A stretch of DNA of 64,000 bases from Clostridia bacterium (GTDB taxonomy: Bacteria; Bacillota; Clostridia; Oscillospirales; Acutalibacteraceae): assembly GCA_017517865.1 (NCBI GenBank), contig JAFWYB010000068.1, positions 105,007-169,006 of the forward strand, in the 5' to 3' direction. Position 1 is the first letter of the stretch; each line of letters opens with the position of its first letter. Of this stretch, positions 58,807 to 64,000 are shown one piece after another. A model generated the notes under the pieces. The model saw only the letters and a program-made list of their open reading frames with translations. It was not told the DNA's origin and made no database searches. Made by a program: the position numbers and the translations under genes.

Positions 58807-60597
58807 ATGCTTAACAATGCACCTACAAACAACAAGAGCATTCTCGACTGGCTTGAGGATAAGCTTGCACTCGTAAATCCTGATAAGGTTGTCTGGATTG
58901 ACGGCAGCGACGAGCAGATTGAAGCTCTCCGTGCTGAAGCTTGCTCAACAGGCGAAATGATTAAACTCAATCAGGAGCTTCTTCCCGATTGTTATCTTCA
59001 CAGAACTGCTGTAAACGACGTTGCTCGTGTTGAAGGCAGAACTTTCATCTGCGCTTCCACAAAGGAAGAGGCAGGCCCCACAAACAACTGGATGGATCCC
59101 GCAGAAGCATACGAAATGCTTTACGGTATTGCTAAGGACAGCTACAAGGGCAGAACAGCTTATATTATTCCTTACTCAATGGGTCCCGTAGGCTCAGAGT
59201 TCTCAAAGGCAGGTATTGAGCTTACAGACTCAATCTATGTTGTTCTTAATATGTGTATTATGACAAGAGTAGGCTTCAATGTTCTTGAGGCTCTCGGCGA
59301 CAGCAACGACTGGGTTCGCGGTCTTCACTGCCGTTGTGACATTGACGAAGAGAAGAGATACATCTGTCAGTTCCCCCAGGATAACACAATCATCTCAGTT
59401 AACTCAGGCTACGGCGGAAACGTTCTTCTCGGTAAGAAGTGCTTCGCACTCCGTATTGCTTCAAACCAGGGCAGAAAAGAAGGCTGGATGGCTGAACATA
59501 TGCTCATCCTCGGTATTGAAAAGCCCGACGGAGAGGTTAAGTACATCTGTGCCGCATTCCCCTCAGCTTGCGGTAAGACCAACCTTGCTATGCTCATTCC
59601 TCCCGAGGGATACAAGAACAAGGGCTACAAGGTATGGTGCGTAGGTGACGATATTGCCTGGATCCGTAAGGGCGCAGACGGCAGACTTTACGCTATCAAC
59701 CCCGAAAACGGCTTCTTCGGTGTTGCTCCCGGTACAAATATGAAGTCCAACCCCAACGCACTTCTTTCAACAAAGAAGGGTACAATCTTTACAAACGTTG
59801 CTCACAACCTCGACGATAACACTGTATGGTGGGAAGGTCTCGATAAGAATCCTCCCGAAAATGCAATGGAATGGACAGGCAAGCCCTGGAACGGTAAGGT
59901 TGACGAAATCAAGGGTGCACACCCCAACAGCCGTTTCACCGCTCCCGCAAAGAACTGCCCCTGCATCAGCAGCGAGTTCGAAAATCCCAACGGCGTACCC
60001 GTATCAGCTATCGTATTCGGTGGCCGTCGTGCAAAGCTTGCACCTCTTGTATATCAGTCACGTGACTGGAACCACGGTGTATTCGTTGGTTCAATTATGG
60101 CTTCGGAAACAACAGCTGCAGCAGCAGGTGCAGTAGGTGTTGTTCGTCGTGACCCTATGGCAATGCTTCCCTTCTGCGGTTACGATATGGCTGACTACTG
60201 GCAGCACTGGATTGACATCGGTGAAACTCTTGATCCTGAAAAGGCTCCCAAGATTTTCAACGTTAACTGGTTCCGTAAGGATGACGAAGGCAACTTCATG
60301 TGGCCCGGCTTCGGTGACAACCTTCGTGTACTTGACTGGATCATCGACAGATGTGAAGGTAAGGTTGGTGCAGAAGAAACCGCAATCGGTTTCCTTCCTA
60401 AGGCTGAGGATATCAACCTTGAAGGTCTCGAGGACGAAATCACAGTTGAAGGTCTCAAGAAGATTCTCGACGTTGATAAGGCTCTCTGGGCTGAAGATGC
60501 TAAGGGCATCGAAGAGTTCTACAGCAAGTTCGGCGACAAGCTTCCCAAGGAGCTTCGTGCAGAGCTTGAGACTCTCAAGAAGAATACAGCTGAATAA
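58807..60597 (+). CDS. pckG: Phosphoenolpyruvate carboxykinase (GTP)
   Basis: 596 aa. Interconverts oxaloacetate plus GTP with PEP, CO2 and GDP; in anaerobic gut bacteria it often runs in the carboxylating direction. The GTP-type family is clear from AAFPSACGKTNLAMLIPPEG (P-loop with the reactive cysteine, near residue 253), VWCVGDDIAWIRKGADGRLY (metal site), EFENPNGVPVSAIVFGGRR, and FNVNWFRKDDEGNFMWPGFG. The ATP-type signature is absent. AAAGGAAA precedes the ATG. Single-gene unit with promoter and terminator. Together with pgk and tpiA at the other end of the window it covers parts of central carbon flow. Confidence 0.96.
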   Translation: MLNNAPTNNKSILDWLEDKLALVNPDKVVWIDGSDEQIEALRAEACSTGEMIKLNQELLPDCYLHRTAVNDVARVEGRTFICASTKEEAGPTNNWMDPAEAYEMLYGIAKDSYKGRTAYIIPYSMGPVGSEFSKAGIELTDSIYVVLNMCIMTRVGFNVLEALGDSNDWVRGLHCRCDIDEEKRYICQFPQDNTIISVNSGYGGNVLLGKKCFALRIASNQGRKEGWMAEHMLILGIEKPDGEVKYICAAFPSACGKTNLAMLIPPEGYKNKGYKVWCVGDDIAWIRKGADGRLYAINPENGFFGVAPGTNMKSNPNALLSTKKGTIFTNVAHNLDDNTVWWEGLDKNPPENAMEWTGKPWNGKVDEIKGAHPNSRFTAPAKNCPCISSEFENPNGVPVSAIVFGGRRAKLAPLVYQSRDWNHGVFVGSIMASETTAAAAGAVGVVRRDPMAMLPFCGYDMADYWQHWIDIGETLDPEKAPKIFNVNWFRKDDEGNFMWPGFGDNLRVLDWIIDRCEGKVGAEETAIGFLPKAEDINLEGLEDEITVEGLKKILDVDKALWAEDAKGIEEFYSKFGDKLPKELRAELETLKKNTAE

Positions 60598-60610
60598 TTC
60601 AGTTTACGAT

Positions 60611-60642
60611 AACGGATGTCCTATGGGGCATCCGTTTTTTTT
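60611..60642 (+). terminator. Rho-independent terminator of pckG
   Basis: AACGGATG-tcctatgggg-CATCCGTT followed by TTTTTT. Confidence 0.92.
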
Positions 60643-60668
60643 GTACGCGGGCAGGGTAGTGCCGATAG
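60643..60668. repeat. Extragenic repeat, copy 1
   Basis: GTACGCGGGCAGGGTAGTGC followed by CGATAG, starting just after a terminator T-run. A second copy lies at 63613-63637, also just after a terminator. Here GCGGGCA can pair with TGCCCGC about 30 bp downstream. Confidence 0.85.
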
Positions 60669-60784
60669 AGTAGGGCAGTGCCCGCCGAGGAAAAATATTG
60701 GTGGAAAACGAGATTTTTTGTAACCTTTTTCTGTTTAGTATTGTTTATATATATGAAGATGCTAAAAAGAAAGAGGTTGATTAT

Positions 60785-61960
60785 ATGAAGAAAAAAACTG
60801 TATTACCTATATTGATGATAGCTTTTATACTTATTATATTTTACGGATGTTCTTCGGTTGGTGAATATGAATCAGAAACAACGGAAAAAAGTACAGCAAC
60901 TGCAAACAATAGCCCTATCTTTGGTAGCACGAAGAATCAAAATGAAACGACGTTGCCTTATTATGAGGATACAACTGATGATACTGACATATTATTTCCC
61001 GACACTACCGATAACAGTGAGCAGGTTTTAACAGAAACAGGAGAATATTCGCAGGAGCCTGCCTACGGCTTTGTATGGGCACTTGATGAAAGAAGCATTG
61101 CCAATGTTGACAAAAACCCCGAAACAATAGAATATATTACTTACGAGGGAGAACCGATAACAGTTTTTTGTCAGTTGACAAGTGCATCTTTGAATCCGTG
61201 GGAATTCGGTTTGTTTATTGAGGTTGAAGGTGTTTTGCAGCAGTTGACCGTTGATGAAACAAAGACTGAAATATACAAATTGGAATTACAGCCCTTTGAA
61301 ACTGCAACCGTAAAGATGAGTTTTGAACCCAATATAGGAAAAAAGGATGAAATATTGAACCTTTCCTGTGCAGTGTTGCTTTTGCCGGATTACATAGCTC
61401 AGGAGGACGAGGGGTACAGAATTTTTAATGATCCTCAGGCTTCGGGAAATTATCCTCTTGTTATGAATGCTGATTCTAAAACCAATGCAAATATAACTGA
61501 CGATAAATCCTTATATGAGATTTCCTCAGTTGACAGAAGAATTTTCTCTAATTACGAAGTAAGCAATAACCTGGAATGCTTTGAAGCCTTGCCGGGCTGT
61601 TATGTTTACGAAAAACTGACGGATTATCTGGAAAAAGAAGGCGGGTCCTATATCAGAAAAACAAAAATAACAACAAGGTCATCACAAAACAGTAAGCTGA
61701 TTATCAATATTCACGGCAAGCCGGGTACATACAGAGTATCTTTTTATTTGAACGGTGATAGGGTAAAGGCTTTTGACGGAAAAGAGTATCTTAACGTTAC
61801 AATCGGAAAGGAACAGCAGGCAGAAATACCCGTTCTGATAGATACGAGAGAAATGAAGGGTGCAAACCGTATAGAAGTATATTTAAAAGAAATAGGTTGC
61901 AATTTTGTCGAAGGAGACGTCATAAGCTCATCGGGTGCACAGAAGTATATAGTAAAATAA
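60785..61960 (+). CDS. Secreted lipoprotein of unknown function, upstream of the ECF sigma genes
   Basis: 391 aa. Signal peptide and lipobox (VLPILMIAFILIIFYGCSS, Cys near residue 22), then a Thr/Glu-rich low-complexity linker to about residue 85, and a beta-rich folded part with no recognised domain (for example YGFVWALDERSIANVDKNPE and ITVFCQLTSASLNPWEFGLF). The ATG at 60785 has AAAGAGG eight bases upstream; the longer open frame to 60698 has none. The ECF sigma gene follows after 43 bp, suggesting one unit in which the lipoprotein could be target or sensor of the sigma/anti-sigma pair. That link is inference. Confidence 0.75.
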   Translation: MKKKTVLPILMIAFILIIFYGCSSVGEYESETTEKSTATANNSPIFGSTKNQNETTLPYYEDTTDDTDILFPDTTDNSEQVLTETGEYSQEPAYGFVWALDERSIANVDKNPETIEYITYEGEPITVFCQLTSASLNPWEFGLFIEVEGVLQQLTVDETKTEIYKLELQPFETATVKMSFEPNIGKKDEILNLSCAVLLLPDYIAQEDEGYRIFNDPQASGNYPLVMNADSKTNANITDDKSLYEISSVDRRIFSNYEVSNNLECFEALPGCYVYEKLTDYLEKEGGSYIRKTKITTRSSQNSKLIINIHGKPGTYRVSFYLNGDRVKAFDGKEYLNVTIGKEQQAEIPVLIDTREMKGANRIEVYLKEIGCNFVEGDVISSSGAQKYIVK

Positions 61961-62003
61961 AACTTTAAATATATATTTGTAAAGCAAAGGAGGTTGCGAG
62001 AAA

Positions 62004-62540
62004 ATGCAATTTAAGGATGAATCCCATAAAAGTATGCTCGAACAGATATACAAAAAATATAAAAACCGTATGTATATTTCTGCATTCGGGATACTCAATG
62101 ATCCTCAGAAGGCAGAGGATGCGGTTCACGACAGCTTTATTGCAATTTCAAGACACCTCGATAAGCTCGGTGATATTGATTCGGTAGGTACGGCGTCATA
62201 CGTGATAAAAACGGCGAAAAACACGGCACTCAATTATGCGAGGAAGGGCTTTAACGAAATACCGTATCTTATAAGCGAGGAGGATATAGTTGCCGATGAA
62301 AATATGCTTGACAGACTTTGCACAAAAGAGAATTACCGTATAGTTGTTGAATCGATAATGAGTCTTGGCGAGAAATATCGTGATGTGTTGAGTCTTTATT
62401 ATCTGAATGAGCTTTCTGTATCTGAGATTGCATCTCTGCTTTTGCGTAAGGAAAATACGGTGAAGCAACAGCTTGCACGAGGCAGACGTAAGCTTATAAA
62501 TATGATAGAAAAGGAGCTCGAGGATTATGGCAGAGAATAG
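62004..62540 (+). CDS. ECF-type RNA polymerase sigma factor
   Basis: 178 aa with regions 2 and 4 only. Region 2: YKNRMYISAFGILNDPQKAE then DAVHDSFIAISRHLDKL (about residues 18-55). Region 4: LGEKYRDVLSLYYLNELSVS then EIASLLLRKENTVKQQLARG and RRKL (about 125-170). Such factors direct extracytoplasmic-function genes when released from an anti-sigma factor. AAAGGAGG precedes the ATG. Its end overlaps the start of the next gene by 14 bp, and that gene encodes a single-pass membrane protein, the usual anti-sigma arrangement. Confidence 0.9.
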   Translation: MQFKDESHKSMLEQIYKKYKNRMYISAFGILNDPQKAEDAVHDSFIAISRHLDKLGDIDSVGTASYVIKTAKNTALNYARKGFNEIPYLISEEDIVADENMLDRLCTKENYRIVVESIMSLGEKYRDVLSLYYLNELSVSEIASLLLRKENTVKQQLARGRRKLINMIEKELEDYGRE

Positions 62541-63576
62541 AAATCCGTTGCTCAAACAGGCTTTTGAGGAAGCGGCGAGGCGTGAAATCGATATCCTTAC
62601 CAAAGAAGGAAGTATCATAGATTATCATAATAACCGTGCCGAAGCCTTGTTTACGTCATCTGAGCCTGACAAAAGTAGAAAGCACTTTAAACGTACAGTA
62701 ACTTTTATTGTTGCGGCGGTTATTACTATGGCTTTTCTTGCGGTAGGATCTTTTGGTATTGCCGAAAGGCTCGGTAAGGATTATATATTCAGCAGTGCCT
62801 GGCGTGATAGTATGAAGGATAACATTGTTAATACAAGTAACGGGATGAATGCAGAAGAATTCGATGCAGAACTCGAAAGGTCAACGGATCCTTTCGTAGC
62901 AGCAGGCAGGGAAAGCGGTTCGGTTAACCGATTTTTATTGGATTATACTCAAAGTATAGAGTATAATAGTGTTATTGATGAAGATGAAGGATATAGATTT
63001 GAGCTTACAAGCATAACAAAAGCCCGACAAAAGAGAAGACATAAAACAGGTGGAAATATATCCGACGGTACGGCGATTTATGAGTGGCAGGTAAGCGACG
63101 GTTATTATGCGATTGTGGAAGTGTCAAGAGTCGATGGAAATAAACTGACTCAGGAAGAAAGGAGTACACATATAAATTTACAGTGGAATTATATTCTTGC
63201 CGGATACTCACCGAGCCTTACCAACCTTCATTTCAAAGGTGGCGCAATTTACAGTTATTCCGATGATTACAGAATATACTTCGCTGTTGAAATAACAGAA
63301 ATGATGCCGTTTGCAAAAACAGACTTTGCTCTCATAGCTATCGGCTCTGATTGGGACAGAGACAGCAGAGATATGAATAAGGATACTTTATATGCAGACG
63401 CCGACGGGAATCTCGCTCTTGTAAATGAAGATGAGTATTTAGGTGTTTTATTGAGGTTTAAGGCTCCAGATAAATATGCATCTGATGACGAACGGTACGG
63501 CGAAAAATACTTTGGTGTTTCTTCAAATCAGCTTACAGATTGGGAGCGCAGTTATCAGAAAAATAAAGCGGAATGA
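62527..63576 (+). CDS. Probable membrane anti-sigma factor
   Basis: 349 aa. Cytosolic N-terminus of about 57 residues, one membrane segment (VTFIVAAVITMAFLAVGSFG, about residues 59-78), and an external domain of about 270 residues with no recognised motif except a resemblance in layout to DUF4179-type anti-sigma proteins of Clostridia. Its start lies 14 bp inside the ECF sigma gene, and a GGAG is present in the sigma coding sequence (AAAAGGAGCTC) upstream of the ATG. The N-terminus lacks the HxxxCxxC of ZAS-type anti-sigma factors. Assignment rests mainly on context and topology. Confidence 0.75.
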   Translation: MAENRNPLLKQAFEEAARREIDILTKEGSIIDYHNNRAEALFTSSEPDKSRKHFKRTVTFIVAAVITMAFLAVGSFGIAERLGKDYIFSSAWRDSMKDNIVNTSNGMNAEEFDAELERSTDPFVAAGRESGSVNRFLLDYTQSIEYNSVIDEDEGYRFELTSITKARQKRRHKTGGNISDGTAIYEWQVSDGYYAIVEVSRVDGNKLTQEERSTHINLQWNYILAGYSPSLTNLHFKGGAIYSYSDDYRIYFAVEITEMMPFAKTDFALIAIGSDWDRDSRDMNKDTLYADADGNLALVNEDEYLGVLLRFKAPDKYASDDERYGEKYFGVSSNQLTDWERSYQKNKAE

Positions 63577-63583
63577 AAAATGT

Positions 63584-63611
63584 CCCCTTCGGTAAAAGGG
63601 GGCTGTTTTTC
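63584..63611 (+). terminator. Rho-independent terminator of the ECF operon
   Basis: CCCCTT with AAGGGG (63584-63601), followed by GGCTGTTTTT. Confidence 0.7.
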
Positions 63612-63612
63612 T

Positions 63613-63637
63613 GTACGCGGGCAGGGTAGTGCGATAG
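63613..63637. repeat. Extragenic repeat, copy 2
   Basis: GTACGCGGGCAGGGTAGTGC followed by GATAG; 20 of 20 bases match the copy at 60643. Confidence 0.85.
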
Positions 63638-63727
63638 GAGAAAAGTGTGCCGCCGATCCTATTGCTCACAATTGTTTACAAACACACGGATTCGTGTTCA
63701 AGTTCTCAAAAAACTGTGTAAAACTTG

Positions 63728-63756
63728 TTGACATTTGTTTTTATAAGTGATATTAT
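63728..63756 (+). promoter_or_regulatory. rRNA operon promoter P1 (predicted)
   Basis: TTGACA (63728-63733), 17-bp spacer, TATTAT (63751-63756). Confidence 0.75.
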
Positions 63757-63835
63757 GGTCAAGCTCTCTCCCGAAAATGTGGAAAGTGAGCAAAACAAGT
63801 CAAAAACTTTTTTTGAAAAAACTTCAAAAAAAGTA

Positions 63836-63865
63836 TTGACAAGATAGAGTATAATGTGGTATACT
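63836..63865 (+). promoter_or_regulatory. rRNA operon promoter P2 (predicted)
   Basis: TTGACA (63836-63841), 18-bp spacer, TATACT (63860-63865), preceded by an A-rich UP-like element (63800-63835). Confidence 0.75.
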
Positions 63866-64000
63866 CTTTGAGCTGTCTCGCGAAAGCGGGAAGCGATTGG
63901 ACCTTGAAAATTAAACAACGAGATAAGAAAAGGAACCCGAGATTCGATGGTAAAAGACCATCAAGAAGAGTTTTAAAAAGTACTTTTCAAACAGTAATAC
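63866..64000 (+). other. Leader of a ribosomal RNA operon (16S rRNA expected just beyond the window)
   Basis: After P2 comes a hairpin CTCGC-gaaa-GCGGG and then ACCTTGAAAATTAAACAACG (63901-63920), which matches the boxA-like CTTTGAAAACTGAACAA sequence that precedes 16S rRNA in Firmicutes. The 16S start (AGAGTTTGATCCTGG) is not reached before the window ends. Confidence 0.75.

Overview
The window reads as a stretch of chromosome from an anaerobic gut-type Firmicute of class Clostridia, most likely an Oscillospirales/Ruminococcaceae-like genome. The basis is the AddAB recombination nuclease pair, the dgt-dnaG-rpoD and rpsL-rpsG-fusA-tuf operons, GTP-type PEP carboxykinase, YmdB, the paired M16 proteins of the YmfF/YmfH type, sigma-A promoters of TTGACA-17-TATAAT form, strong AGGAGG ribosome binding sites, and large secreted cysteine-rich proteins of a style common in gut Clostridia. 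No transposase, integrase, phage gene, CRISPR array or complete tRNA was seen. The right edge ends inside the leader of a ribosomal RNA operon.

Layout. 0-3.1 kb (minus strand): pgk and tpiA, interleaved with two small four-helix-bundle protein genes that carry 7-bp-periodic repeats at their borders; one copy is bounded by a perfect 23-bp inverted repeat. 3.1-4.1 kb: repeat-rich spacer and a small lipoprotein. 4.2-8.9 kb (minus): topB and two M16 peptidase-family genes in a tight operon. 9.0-9.9 kb (minus): an HTH/XRE regulator and a small coiled-coil protein behind a promoter with a palindrome and a LexA-like box. 10.1-17.1 kb (plus): two paralogous membrane-anchored parvulin foldases, two small membrane-anchored beta proteins and a YbaK-type tRNA deacylase, interrupted by an FkbM methyltransferase on the minus strand and a remarkable 114-nt four-way-junction palindrome. 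17.2-27.0 kb (minus): a GtaA/DUF4965-like protein, an M23/LysM/G5 cell-wall protein, luxS, recG, a solute-binding protein, ymdB and a histidine phosphatase. 27.1-39.2 kb (plus): addB-addA, rpmE, yigZ, dgt, dnaG, rpoD. 39.6-45.9 kb (plus): a membrane protein, the str operon with tuf behind its own promoter, and a C39-like lipoprotein. 46.0-48.9 kb: a DUF1643 gene (minus) and two tandem acyltransferase-3 membrane proteins (plus).

The most unusual region is 48.9-58.6 kb. A GC-rich multi-hairpin element is followed by a promoter, a long structured leader and three consecutive genes for secreted cysteine-rich proteins (2189, 281 and 540 aa). The first has about 107 cysteines and about 22 units of form C-x(8-12)-C-x(2 or 4)-C with spaced histidines. 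All three share an unusual C-terminal module: a D-x-x-x-DG-x-CD-x-C loop, a CxCxCH cluster, a basic/hydrophobic helix, and a final Cys-rich xxHY tail. This looks like a family-specific anchoring or metal-clamp device rather than LPXTG sorting, and is the best candidate for an undescribed system.

58.8-63.6 kb: pckG, then an operon of lipoprotein, ECF sigma factor and membrane anti-sigma factor. 63.7-64.0 kb: two tandem strong promoters and the processed leader that normally precede 16S rRNA.

How the genes work together: most are housekeeping (glycolysis/gluconeogenesis, replication, recombination, translation). The envelope theme is strong: extracytoplasmic foldases, an M23 protein, acyltransferases, lipoproteins, an ECF sigma/anti-sigma pair and the Cys-rich surface cluster.
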